64,000 nucleotides of DNA, taken from contig BQKD01000001.1 of assembly GCA_022834735.1 (NCBI GenBank), forward strand, positions 1,093,659-1,157,658. The letters run 5' to 3'. Position 1 is the first letter of the stretch. Every line of letters begins with the position of its first letter. Below, one piece after another: positions 40,026 to 47,754 of this stretch. The translations under genes and the position numbers were made by a program. Below the pieces are notes generated by a model. The model ran no database searches, was not told the DNA's origin, and saw only the letters and a program-made list of their open reading frames with translations. Source of the DNA: Erysipelotrichaceae bacterium OPF54 (GTDB lineage Bacteria; Bacillota_I; Bacilli_A; Erysipelotrichales; Erysipelotrichaceae).

Positions 40026-40595
40026 ATGAAGAAAAAACTGTATTTGATGCGTCATGGACAAACGTTGTTCAACTGCCAGCATAAAATTCAGGGCTGGTGC
40101 GATTCGCCGCTGACCGAAGAAGGGATCCGGCAGGCACAGAAAGCTGCCCGCATCCTGAAAGAGCGGGGCGTCGCGTTCGATCATGCCTACAGTTCGACGG
40201 CAGAGCGGTGCTGCGATACGCTCGAGATCGTCACAGACCGGCCCTATACGCGCTGCAAAGGGCTGAAGGAACAGTTTTATGGCGAACTGGAAGGAGAAAG
40301 CGAACGTCTGAACCGCCATCTGACGCCAAAAGACTGCGAAACCTTTTATCTTCAATATGGCGGAGAGTCGAGCAATACGACAAAGGAGCGGATGGTAAAA
40401 ACGCTCACGCGCATCATGGAGCGGCCCGATCACGAAAGCGTGCTTGCTGTTTCGCATTCCGGAGCGTGCTACAACTTTCTCAGGCACTGGCAGGATCCGG
40501 CAGAAGAACTGAAAAAAGGATTTTCCAATTGTACGATTTTTGTGTATGACTTCGAGGACGGCGTTTTTTCGCTCAACGAAGTCATCCGCCCATAG
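40026..40595 (+). CDS. Histidine phosphatase (phosphoglycerate-mutase-like) family protein
   Basis: The 189-residue protein has the phospho-His motif LMRHGQTLFN, GWCDSPLTEEG, SSTAERCCDTLEI and the second catalytic His in LAVSHSGACYNF. This is the broad-specificity phosphatase branch rather than glycolytic PGM, which is longer. GGAGAGGGGACAG precedes the ATG. The metallo-hydrolase gene follows 14 bp downstream and then an aldo-keto reductase overlapping it, so the three form an operon. Confidence 0.9.
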   Translation: MKKKLYLMRHGQTLFNCQHKIQGWCDSPLTEEGIRQAQKAARILKERGVAFDHAYSSTAERCCDTLEIVTDRPYTRCKGLKEQFYGELEGESERLNRHLTPKDCETFYLQYGGESSNTTKERMVKTLTRIMERPDHESVLAVSHSGACYNFLRHWQDPAEELKKGFSNCTIFVYDFEDGVFSLNEVIRP

Positions 40596-40609
40596 AAGGA
40601 GAAAAGAAA

Positions 40610-41434
40610 ATGAGAACCATTCACATTAATGAAGCGGGGCAGGCTGTCGCTCCGGATCCTGTCCTGATGACAAAAGAGGATTTTGAACCCCGGAACAACA
40701 CCCGGATCTTCTGGCTTGGGGGCGGTGCGGCCATGATCAGCTCGCACGGAACCAATATCCTGATCGATCCGGTGCTTGAAGGCTTCGATATGGAACTGCT
40801 GATCGACAATCCTCTGCCCGTCGATCAGGTAGGGACTGTCGATGCCGTATGCATTACCCATATCGACAACGATCACTTTTCGCGGATGACACTGCACGAT
40901 ATCGAAGACCGTGTAAAAACGATGATCGCGCCAGGCTATGTGGCCGATGTCATGAAAGAAGAGGAAAACTTTCCGGTACAGAAAAAGAAGATCGGCGACA
41001 CGTTTTCTGCCGGTACCGTGAGCGCGAAGCTGACGCCGGCACGCCATAACTGGCAGAATGGCTCTTCCAAATACAGTTACCGTTTCTGGAAGGAGTCGGA
41101 TTTCTGCGGATACTGGTTCGATACGCCGGACGGCTCGATCTGGATGCCGGGCGATTCCCAGCTTCTGGATGAACAGCTCCATATGCCCGATCCGGATGTC
41201 ATCCTGTTCGACTTTGCCGACAATGAATGGCATATCACGCTCGAAGGAGCCATCACACTGGCCAACACCTATCCGCATGCTCAGCTCGTGTGCATTCACT
41301 GGGGAACGGTCAACGCGCCGCACATGACACCGTTCAACGGCAATCCGAACGATTTGTCCGGGCGTGTCGTCGATCCGGAACGCATTCATATCCTGGCGCC
41401 CGGAGAAGCGCTGGAGGTGAAAAAACATGCGTAA
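40610..41434 (+). CDS. Metallo-beta-lactamase-fold hydrolase (UlaG-like)
   Basis: The 274-residue protein has the MBL metal site in CITHIDNDHFS (HxxxDH variant), FWLGGGAAMI near the N-terminus, PARHNWQN, MPGDSQLLDEQ and IHWGTVNAPH. Relatives include UlaG (L-ascorbate-6-phosphate lactonase) and NAPE-PLD-like enzymes; the substrate here is unknown. AGAAGGAGAAAAG precedes the ATG. The last 8 bp overlap the aldo-keto reductase gene. Confidence 0.88.
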   Translation: MRTIHINEAGQAVAPDPVLMTKEDFEPRNNTRIFWLGGGAAMISSHGTNILIDPVLEGFDMELLIDNPLPVDQVGTVDAVCITHIDNDHFSRMTLHDIEDRVKTMIAPGYVADVMKEEENFPVQKKKIGDTFSAGTVSAKLTPARHNWQNGSSKYSYRFWKESDFCGYWFDTPDGSIWMPGDSQLLDEQLHMPDPDVILFDFADNEWHITLEGAITLANTYPHAQLVCIHWGTVNAPHMTPFNGNPNDLSGRVVDPERIHILAPGEALEVKKHA

Positions 41435-42482
41435 AAGAAAACTGGGAACGACCGATACGATGGTTTCGCCGATCTGCCTGGGATGCATGGGATTTGGAGA
41501 ACCGGAACACGGACAGCATCAGTGGACGCTGGATTATGAACAGACCTATCCGATCCTGAAAAAGGCGTGGGAGGCCGGGATCAATTTCTTCGATACGGCG
41601 CCCGCGTATTCGAACGGGGATTCAGAAACCTTTATAGGCCGGTTCATAAAAGAGGAGAAGATCGACAGAAAGGAGATCGTGATCGCGACAAAATTTTTCC
41701 CGCGCACGATCGAAGAAATCGAACAAAGCGTGTCCATGGCCGAACATATCGAAAAGAACCTGAATGCTTCGCTGCAAAGGCTCGATACGGATTATATCGA
41801 TCTGTATATCCTGCATATGTGGGATTACAATACGCCGATCGAACAGACGCTTGAAGCGCTTCACGATCTTGTAAAAAAAGGCCGGATCCATCATATCGGG
41901 ATCTCGAACAGCTACGCATGGCAGGTGGCCATGGCCAATACGATCGCGGCCGATCATGGCTGGTCGCCATTCGTTTCCATCCAGGGGCACTACAACCTTA
42001 TCTTCCGGGAAGAGGAGCGGGAAATGATCCCGTGCGCGCAGCATTTCGGCATGGCGGTGACACCGTATTCCTCGCTGGCTGGAGGAAAGCTTGCAAGATC
42101 ATTCTCTGTCGATACGAAGCGTAAGGAACTCGATAAGTATGCCCGTTTCAAATACGAAAAATCGGCCAAAGCGGATCAGAAGATCATTGATCGGGAACAG
42201 GAAATTGCCGAAGAGCTCAACGTTTCGATGACTGCCATCGCTCTGGCATGGCTCATGCACAAAGGAGCGATCCCGATCGCGGGAGCGACCAGAGCACAAC
42301 AGATCGATGCGATGGAAACGGCAGCAGGACTGACATTGAGCAGAAGTCAGATAGAGCGTCTGGATGAGTTGTATGTTCCGCATGCACTGGTTGGTGTGAT
42401 GGCGCAGAACAAACCGGGCAGCTCGCCATTTGCCAGCACGAAGACCGACATGAAAAAGAAGGACGTTAGAAGCGCTTATTAA
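41427..42482 (+). CDS. Aldo/keto reductase
   Basis: The 351-residue (alpha/beta)8 NADPH-dependent oxidoreductase has the catalytic tetrad: D and Y in NFFDTAPAYSNG, K in VIATKFFPR and H in YILHMWDYNTP. The NADP-binding end GATRAQQIDAMETAAGLTLS is also clear. It resembles the AKR11/YhdN-type group. GGAGGTG lies in the end of the upstream gene. It is the last gene of a phosphatase, hydrolase and reductase operon. Confidence 0.92.
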   Translation: MRKRKLGTTDTMVSPICLGCMGFGEPEHGQHQWTLDYEQTYPILKKAWEAGINFFDTAPAYSNGDSETFIGRFIKEEKIDRKEIVIATKFFPRTIEEIEQSVSMAEHIEKNLNASLQRLDTDYIDLYILHMWDYNTPIEQTLEALHDLVKKGRIHHIGISNSYAWQVAMANTIAADHGWSPFVSIQGHYNLIFREEEREMIPCAQHFGMAVTPYSSLAGGKLARSFSVDTKRKELDKYARFKYEKSAKADQKIIDREQEIAEELNVSMTAIALAWLMHKGAIPIAGATRAQQIDAMETAAGLTLSRSQIERLDELYVPHALVGVMAQNKPGSSPFASTKTDMKKKDVRSAY

Positions 42483-42488
42483 GTTTGA

Positions 42489-42653
42489 GTGATCGACAGA
42501 TCGTTTAACTATGTCAGTGTCAATCTCATGATACTGGCTTTTTTCTTCGGCTTTAGAAGACGTGAACCTATCTTCCAGAAAGCCGAAGACGCTAAGATTA
42601 TGGGTGCCAGAATCTTGGGTATCTGCATTGCAGCGTTTATGAAGACAAGATAA
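42489..42653 (+). pseudogene. Possible remnant of a small membrane protein
   Basis: From a GTG at 42489 a 54-codon frame reads VIDRSFNYVSVNLMILAFFF, then GFRRREPIFQKAEDAKIMGA, RILGICIAAFMKTR. It has one hydrophobic segment and a second weaker one at the end. There is no ribosome-binding site at the GTG or at the ATG at 42528. A 10-bp inverted repeat CTTCGGCTTT/AAAGCCGAAG lies inside it. It looks coding-like but incomplete. The rest of the 42483-42800 gap becomes AT-rich and holds nothing recognisable apart from AT-rich upstream sequence for the next gene. Confidence 0.35.
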
Positions 42654-42800
42654 TCATACACGCGAGCATTTTGTCTAAGGTCTAGGTGGAAAAAACCCGG
42701 AAACTATAGTTTAATAAAATAAAACATAGATATTTATTTTGATGTTAATTATAATTAAGATAACGTAATCGATAAATATAAGTTCGGGGAAGGTGAACAA

Positions 42801-43166
42801 ATGGATACTGCTTCATATAAAAGAAAAATCATTTCTGAATTAGGGGTTAACGAAAATAAATTAAATCGTTTGTTTGAAAAGTGCGATGCGGATACCGAAG
42901 CAAAACAAATCAACTTTCTCATGGATCTAAAATCTTTAATGGAGTATAAACCGGATAATGATTTTTTCGTTAAGGCATGTATAGAAAATTTACTATATGA
43001 TTATGGTTTGAGTGTTGAAATGATATCGAAATTAGCTGGCATAGAAGAAAAAAACATTCTTATCGTGCTGAATGGCAATAGCGCTTTAACTGTAGAAGAA
43101 AAATATAATTTAACTTGTTCGCTGTTCAGATTTTGTAATCTTATATTGAACGCGTACAAAAAATAG
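42801..43166 (+). CDS. HTH-containing small protein, AT-rich gene
   Basis: The 121-residue protein has a helical N-terminal part and a likely Cro-type HTH in YGLSVEMISKLAGIEEKNIL. GGGGAAGGTG precedes the ATG. The gene and its upstream region are markedly more AT-rich than the neighbours (for example AAAATCTTTAATGGAG), and codon endings favour A/T, indicating recent acquisition. No partner gene is adjacent. Function unknown, possibly a regulator from a mobile element. Confidence 0.6.
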   Translation: MDTASYKRKIISELGVNENKLNRLFEKCDADTEAKQINFLMDLKSLMEYKPDNDFFVKACIENLLYDYGLSVEMISKLAGIEEKNILIVLNGNSALTVEEKYNLTCSLFRFCNLILNAYKK

Positions 43167-43292
43167 GAAATTCATACACTTATGAAATCGTTACGGTTTT
43201 GAATCGCCCGGTTCATCTGGCTTGAACATCAAAAACAGAAATCAGTTTTTCTGTAAAAGAAATTCATGATTCCTGTTTTTTCTTCCTGCTTC

Positions 43293-44126
43293 TTAAAAGC
43301 GTTCCTCTGTTTTTTCTGCCCGGATCTCGACCTGAACGATCGCGTCCTCGAGCCGGTCGATCACATTGTCATTCAGGATGATCTCATACGCATAGCCGGA
43401 CAGTTCAAGACCGTTTTGGCTGGCAAAATCAAAGATGCGCTCATAGCATCGTTCGGCAGGCCTGGAAGCGTCTTTATAATAGGCGCGGATGTAGGTGCCG
43501 GCTGGCTGGATGTGCATTTCCTTTTCGTGATCGGAAGCAGGGATCTCGATGAACAGCTGCGTATATTTGGAAAAGTCCTTGTTTTTAAGGTGTTCGATCG
43601 CGATCATCGTTCCGTAGCGTGCTTCATGGAGGTGATGGATCGGACTGTTTGCGGTCTGCGCAGTAATCATTTCGACCTGCGTATGGAAAGGCGTATCCTG
43701 ATCGATCGCGACCGTGATGAGCGGCTGCTTTTCTTTTTTTATAACAGAGAGGGCGGAAAGATCGAGAGCAGCGATCGTCTGCAGGGCCTGCTCATGCATT
43801 TGCAGAGCGTTTCGGATCGCGTTCAGGTCGTCGATCCTGCGGTCGATTTCTTTCATTTGCTCCTGCACGACCTGATGCATGGTAGAAGCAGAACGGTTTT
43901 TCATGAACTGTCTGATCTCGCCAAGAGGGATATCGAGTTCGCGCAGCAGCAGGATCGTTTCCAGAATGGCGCTCTGATAATAGCTGTAGTAACGGTAGCC
44001 GTTGTCCGGATCGATATGCGCCGGATGAAAGAGGTCGATCTCGTCATACCACATCAAAGTTTTTTTGTTGATCTTGTGCAGTTTCGCGAACTGACCGATC
44101 GTCAGCAGTTTTTCCTGATTTTTCAT
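43293..44126 (-). CDS. MerR-family regulator with GyrI-like effector domain (BmrR type)
   Basis: The 277-residue protein has the MerR HTH (LLTIGQFAKLHKINKKTLMW, YYDE-like WYDEIDLFHPAHI, NGYRYYSYYQ), a dimerisation coiled coil (MHQVVQEQMKEIDRRIDDLN) and a GyrI-like C-terminal pocket for bulky drugs. The start at 44126 follows AAGAGGTGAAACG. It is divergent from the MATE pump gene, whose promoter has a 19-bp spacer containing a palindrome, the DNA that MerR proteins untwist. So it is a drug-sensing activator of that pump. Confidence 0.92.
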   Translation of the reverse strand: MKNQEKLLTIGQFAKLHKINKKTLMWYDEIDLFHPAHIDPDNGYRYYSYYQSAILETILLLRELDIPLGEIRQFMKNRSASTMHQVVQEQMKEIDRRIDDLNAIRNALQMHEQALQTIAALDLSALSVIKKEKQPLITVAIDQDTPFHTQVEMITAQTANSPIHHLHEARYGTMIAIEHLKNKDFSKYTQLFIEIPASDHEKEMHIQPAGTYIRAYYKDASRPAERCYERIFDFASQNGLELSGYAYEIILNDNVIDRLEDAIVQVEIRAEKTEERF

Positions 44127-44137
44127 CGTTTCACCTC

Positions 44138-44168
44138 TTGACCGTACTGTGACTGTACGGTTTATCAT
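44138..44168 (+). promoter_or_regulatory. MerR-type promoter/operator of the MATE pump
   Basis: TTGACC (44138-44143) and TATCAT (44163-44168) are separated by 19 bp. ACCGTAC-TGTGACT-GTACGGT (44141-44161) is a perfect 7-bp dyad spanning the spacer. The overlong spacer with a central palindrome is the hallmark of MerR/BmrR-activated promoters. Confidence 0.85.
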
Positions 44169-44208
44169 AGCGCATGTGCTGCACAAACACAACAAGAAGG
44201 AGAATACG

Positions 44209-45540
44209 ATGGAAAATCAAAATGCTTATGAAAAACCTGTTACGTTCAAAAATATCATGAAGTTCGCGGTCCCTACGATCGCAATGTCGCTTTTCATGTC
44301 TTTTTATACGATGGTGGATGGCCTGTTTGTGGCGAACCGGATCGGCACGCAGGCCCTGTCAGCCATCAATCTGAGCGCGCCGATCATTCAGGCCGTCACG
44401 GCTGTTTCCACGATGCTTGCCACAGGAGGAAGCGCGCTGATCATGAAAAAGATGGGTCAGCAGAAACAAAAGGAAGCCAGGCAGGATTTTACGTTCCTGA
44501 TCCTTGTCAATATAATGATCGGGCTCGTCCTGACCGTGCTTGGTTATGCGTTCATCGAACCGATCTTCCGTTCGATGGGATTGTCTGTCCATGTGGAAAC
44601 GTACTGCACGGCCTATATGAAAAACTATTTATTCTTTATCGTGCCGATCCTGCTCATGAACAATTTTTCGCTGTATATGATCGCTTCAGGAAAATCGACA
44701 CTGTCGCTCGTTTGTTCGGTCATCGGAGGCGTGCTTAATATCATACTGGATTATGTGTTTATCACTGTGCTCGATCTGGGAATCGAAGGAGCGGCCATCG
44801 CGACCGGGACCGGCTACTGTGTGACCGCCGTCGCCGGACTGCTCGTGTTCGGGCAGAAGAAGAATCTTCTTCATTTTGCAAGACCGGTCCTGCAGCCAAG
44901 TGTGCTTCGCGAAGCCACGTCCAACGGCTTTTCAGAAATGGCTACGGCGCTGACGACATGCATCGTCACCGTGATGTTCAACGCGACGATCCTGCACTAT
45001 GTAGGCGAAGACGGGATCGCGGCCGTCACGATCATTACGTATGTACTCCTGTTCGCCAGCTCTCTGTATACGGGCTATTCCTATGGAGTGGCGCCGATGC
45101 TCAGCTATTATCATGGAGAGAAAAACAGCAACAAGCTGAAAAAGGTCATTGGTACAAGTTTGAAGATCATCGGTTCGATCTCGATCGTCAGCGTGATCGT
45201 TTCCCTGATGGCGACCCGATCGCTCGTCGGCTTTTTCGCGTCACCTGAACATCCGGTATACGAACTGGCAGTCACCGGAAACCGCGTATGTACGATGGCC
45301 CTGTTCTTCATCGGCTTCAACATTTTCATGAGCGGCATGTTCACAGCCTTATCCAACGGCAAGGTTTCGGCAGTGCTGGCGTTTTCCCGCTCCTTTGTAT
45401 TCATGCTCATCACGATGGGCATCCTGCCTCTGTTCTTTGGCGTACAGGGCGTCTGGATGGCTACGCCGGTCGCGGAATTCATGGCGATCCTGCTTGGTTT
45501 CAGGATGTTCATAAAGTATCGCGAAACGTATCAGTATTGA
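44209..45540 (+). CDS. MATE-family multidrug efflux transporter
   Basis: The 443-residue protein has twelve hydrophobic segments in two related halves (MKFAVPTIAMSLFMSFYTMV, DGLFVANRIGTQALSAIN; and ATSNGFSEMATALTTCIVTV, YSYGVAPMLSYYHGEKN). This is the DinF/MepA-like branch of MATE exporters, which use Na+ or H+ gradients to expel cationic drugs. AGAAGGAGAATACG precedes the ATG at 44209. Regulated by the divergent MerR protein through the operator at 44138-44168. Confidence 0.92.
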   Translation: MENQNAYEKPVTFKNIMKFAVPTIAMSLFMSFYTMVDGLFVANRIGTQALSAINLSAPIIQAVTAVSTMLATGGSALIMKKMGQQKQKEARQDFTFLILVNIMIGLVLTVLGYAFIEPIFRSMGLSVHVETYCTAYMKNYLFFIVPILLMNNFSLYMIASGKSTLSLVCSVIGGVLNIILDYVFITVLDLGIEGAAIATGTGYCVTAVAGLLVFGQKKNLLHFARPVLQPSVLREATSNGFSEMATALTTCIVTVMFNATILHYVGEDGIAAVTIITYVLLFASSLYTGYSYGVAPMLSYYHGEKNSNKLKKVIGTSLKIIGSISIVSVIVSLMATRSLVGFFASPEHPVYELAVTGNRVCTMALFFIGFNIFMSGMFTALSNGKVSAVLAFSRSFVFMLITMGILPLFFGVQGVWMATPVAEFMAILLGFRMFIKYRETYQY

Positions 45541-45547
45541 GAAAGAA

Positions 45548-45848
45548 ATGCCGATGGATCAAGTAATAGAGAAGAGGAAACAGTTTCTGATCAGCGCATT
45601 GTACTGGACGGTCATTTCGATCGGTCTGATCCTGGCCGGAAAATATGTACTTCCCGTGCTTCTTCCGTTTATCGCAGCGTTCGAGATATCGTGCCTGCTC
45701 GCTCGGCCTTCTGATCGTTTACATCGCGATCACGATCATCCGCCATATCGTAGAACCGAAGATCGTCGGCAGTCAGATCGGAATGCACCCGCTTTTCATG
45801 CTGGCTTCCATGCTGCTGGGCCTGGATATTTTCGGGATCGCCGGTTAA
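45548..45848 (+). pseudogene. Internally deleted remnant of an AI-2E/YtvI-family transporter
   Basis: In one frame 45548-45700 reads an N-terminus (KRKQFLISALYWTVISIGLI, LAGKYVLPVLLPFIAAFEIS). In the +1 frame 45690-45848 reads LGLLIVYIAITIIRHIVEPK, then IVGSQIGMHPLFMLASMLLG, the conserved C-terminal region of AI-2E-family permeases. It ends at GLDIFGIAG and stop, where family members continue. About 250 central residues and the tail are missing. It follows the MATE stop by 7 bp. The long 505-codon frame starting here is antisense to aroE and not real. Confidence 0.75.
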
Positions 45849-45861
45849 GCATTCAATACAA

Positions 45862-45893
45862 AAGCGGGAGCAAGATATCAACCTTGCTCCCGT
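45862..45893. terminator. Terminator shared by the remnant and the aroE-like gene
   Basis: GCGGGAGCAAG-N8-CTTGCTCCCGT, an 11-bp stem with T residues on the minus-strand side. Confidence 0.75.
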
Positions 45894-45898
45894 CTGTA

Positions 45899-46771
45899 TT
45901 ATTTATTCGAAAAATATTTTTCCTTGATGATCTCTACCGGCATATCGTGTCCGGTCCAGAGCCTGAAGGAAGCCGCCCCCTGATACAGGAGCATATACAT
46001 TCCGTTGGCTGTCCTGCAGCCGGCTTCTCTGGCCAGCCTGAGCAGCTTTGTTTCCTGCGGATTGTAGATCACATCAAAGACGAACAGATCCGGATGGAAC
46101 ATGGAAGGATCGGTAATGATGCTTCGATCCGTATTGGGCGCCATGCCGACATTCGTTCCGTTGACCAGGATATCGCTTCGCCCGATAGCCTGTCTCAGCA
46201 CAGCTTCATCCGAAAAATCGTGAAGGGACACCTTGCATCCGGTCTGTTCGTTCAATGTGGCGACAATTTCCTGTGCCCGCTCATAAAACCCGTCTTTGAT
46301 ATTGAAGACATTGATTTCCTTCAGTCCGTCCAGCGCTGCCTGAACGAGAATGGCCGTGGCCGCTCCGCCCGCACCAAGCAGGGTCATCGTTCTGCCTTTC
46401 AGATCCACACCGTTTTCGGCGACCGCATCCATGAATCCGATCCCGTCCGTTGTATACGCGGTCAGGATCCCGTTGTCGTTGACGATCGTATTGCACGCGC
46501 CCGAAATTCGCGAAGCCGGGGAAAGCTTGTCAGCCAGCCTGCACATGATGTTTTTTCCAGGCATCGTTATGTTCCATCCGCGCGCCTTCATCAATTTGAG
46601 CGCATCGACGGCTTCCGGCATCTTTTCTTCCGGGATATCGAAGGCCAGATAGGCATAATCGAGGCCGAGCTGTCCGCACGCCTCATTGTGCATGGCCGGG
46701 GAGATGCTGTGCGCGACCGGGCTTCCGAGCAGACAGAGAAGGCCGGTGTGTCCTGTGATTTCTTTTGTCAT
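45899..46771 (-). CDS. aroE: Shikimate/quinate dehydrogenase family protein, paralogue 1
   Basis: The 290-residue protein has the substrate site HSISPAMHNEA (residues 21-31), catalytic Lys73 in NITMPGKNIM and Asp109 in YTTDGIGF, the NAD(P) loop LLGAGGAATA, and a C-terminal LLYQGAASFRLWTGHDMP. The residue run after strand 2 is FNIKDGF rather than the NRT of NADP-specific AroE, suggesting NAD use or quinate-type activity, as in YdiB. It lies 12 bp downstream of the shikimate kinase fusion on the same strand. Co-localisation with AroD, a second paralogue and transporters argues for shikimate/quinate interconversion. Confidence 0.88.
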   Translation of the reverse strand: MTKEITGHTGLLCLLGSPVAHSISPAMHNEACGQLGLDYAYLAFDIPEEKMPEAVDALKLMKARGWNITMPGKNIMCRLADKLSPASRISGACNTIVNDNGILTAYTTDGIGFMDAVAENGVDLKGRTMTLLGAGGAATAILVQAALDGLKEINVFNIKDGFYERAQEIVATLNEQTGCKVSLHDFSDEAVLRQAIGRSDILVNGTNVGMAPNTDRSIITDPSMFHPDLFVFDVIYNPQETKLLRLAREAGCRTANGMYMLLYQGAASFRLWTGHDMPVEIIKEKYFSNK

Positions 46772-46783
46772 AATACATCCTTT

Positions 46784-47557
46784 CTACTGCGTCACCTTGC
46801 GAATGATCTCTTCGCAGATCTCGAACGCGTTCTTATCGTTGGTGGAAATGACGTAGTCGGCAGCCGCCTCATAAGCCGGACGCCTTTGCTCCATCAATTT
46901 CGCAATGTGTTCCACGGTCTTGTTGTTTTCGAGCAGCGGACGGTCGTGATTGTTTTCCACGCGGCCAAGGATCGTTTCCGGCGTCGCGGTCAGCAGAACG
47001 ATCTTTCCGCTCTTTTTCATTTCCTCGATGTTTTCCGGACGCATCGCGACACCGCCTCCGCATGAAACGATCACGTTCCTGCGGCCGGCGCATTCCTTGA
47101 GCAGATTCGTTTCCTCGTTGCGGAAATAGGCTTCACCATGAAGCTCGAAAATTTCCGAAATGCTCATGCCGTTCTTTTCCGCAATGATCTCATCCATTTC
47201 GATCACGTCCATCGCAAAGGTGTTCTGCAGCACCTTGGAAATCGTGCTCTTTCCGACCCCCATGAAACCAATCAGAAAAATGTTGCAGTTGAACAGCTCG
47301 CGCGACTGGATCCGTTTGCTGCGGTATAAAATATTTTCGAACACTTTGATGATCGACTTTTTATACTGGTAGTCGTTCAGTTTGTCAGCGACCAGTTCCA
47401 GCTTGCGCTGCTCCTCTTCCGGCTGCACGATCGGCATATTGTGTTCCTGCTTGTAGTTGGTCAGTTCCTGAATGATCTGATAACGCATGCGCAGGATATC
47501 CACGATCACTTCATCGCACATGTCCAGATCATTTCTCAGCTTTTTCAGTTTATCCAT
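46784..47557 (-). CDS. aroK: Shikimate kinase with N-terminal chorismate-mutase-like domain
   Basis: Residues 1-88 are helical and align with AroQ-type chorismate mutase (MDKLKKLRNDLDMCDEVIVD, then LRMRYQIIQELTNYKQEHNM and YRSKRIQSREL). By eye the Arg11, Arg28, Lys39, Ser84 and Gln88 equivalents are kept, but the Asp48/Arg51 positions are Pro and Glu, so activity is doubtful. Residues 95-257 are a full shikimate kinase: Walker A LIGFMGVGKST, DEIIAEKNGMSISEIFE, FRNEE, CGGG and DRPLLEN. The enzyme phosphorylates shikimate. The start at 47557 (AGAGGAAATTC before it) was chosen over 47623. Confidence 0.88.
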   Translation of the reverse strand: MDKLKKLRNDLDMCDEVIVDILRMRYQIIQELTNYKQEHNMPIVQPEEEQRKLELVADKLNDYQYKKSIIKVFENILYRSKRIQSRELFNCNIFLIGFMGVGKSTISKVLQNTFAMDVIEMDEIIAEKNGMSISEIFELHGEAYFRNEETNLLKECAGRRNVIVSCGGGVAMRPENIEEMKKSGKIVLLTATPETILGRVENNHDRPLLENNKTVEHIAKLMEQRRPAYEAAADYVISTNDKNAFEICEEIIRKVTQ

Positions 47558-47704
47558 GAATTTCCTCTTTTTCCTTAAATCAGAATTCATTATACATGAA
47601 CCGATGTAAGATAAAAAGAACAAGTTTCATTTTGTTTCAGTCGTTTACATTGATACGGATCCCTTCATCAGCGTATGTATTTACGACATACCATTCCTTT
47701 TTAG

Positions 47705-47733
47705 AAAAAAGCCCCGGTAAATGCCGGGGCAGG
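47705..47733 (-). terminator. Terminator after the second shikimate/quinate dehydrogenase gene
   Basis: On the minus strand GCCCCGGC-ATTTA-CCGGGGC is followed by six T residues, so the aroK/aroE pair downstream needs its own promoter, which would lie in 47558-47704. Confidence 0.8.
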
Positions 47734-47754
47734 AAAGGGTATGAATATTTATGC

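Noticed and set aside
42543..42594. CTTCGGCTTT ... AAAGCCGAAG inverted repeat as a terminator
   Set aside because: The T-run precedes rather than follows the stem on the plus strand, and on the minus strand the stem is followed by A residues, so it cannot act as an intrinsic terminator.
45548..47065. 505-codon plus-strand frame
   Set aside because: Only its first ~40 codons match a transporter N-terminus; the rest is antisense to aroE and aroK, whose motifs are unambiguous.
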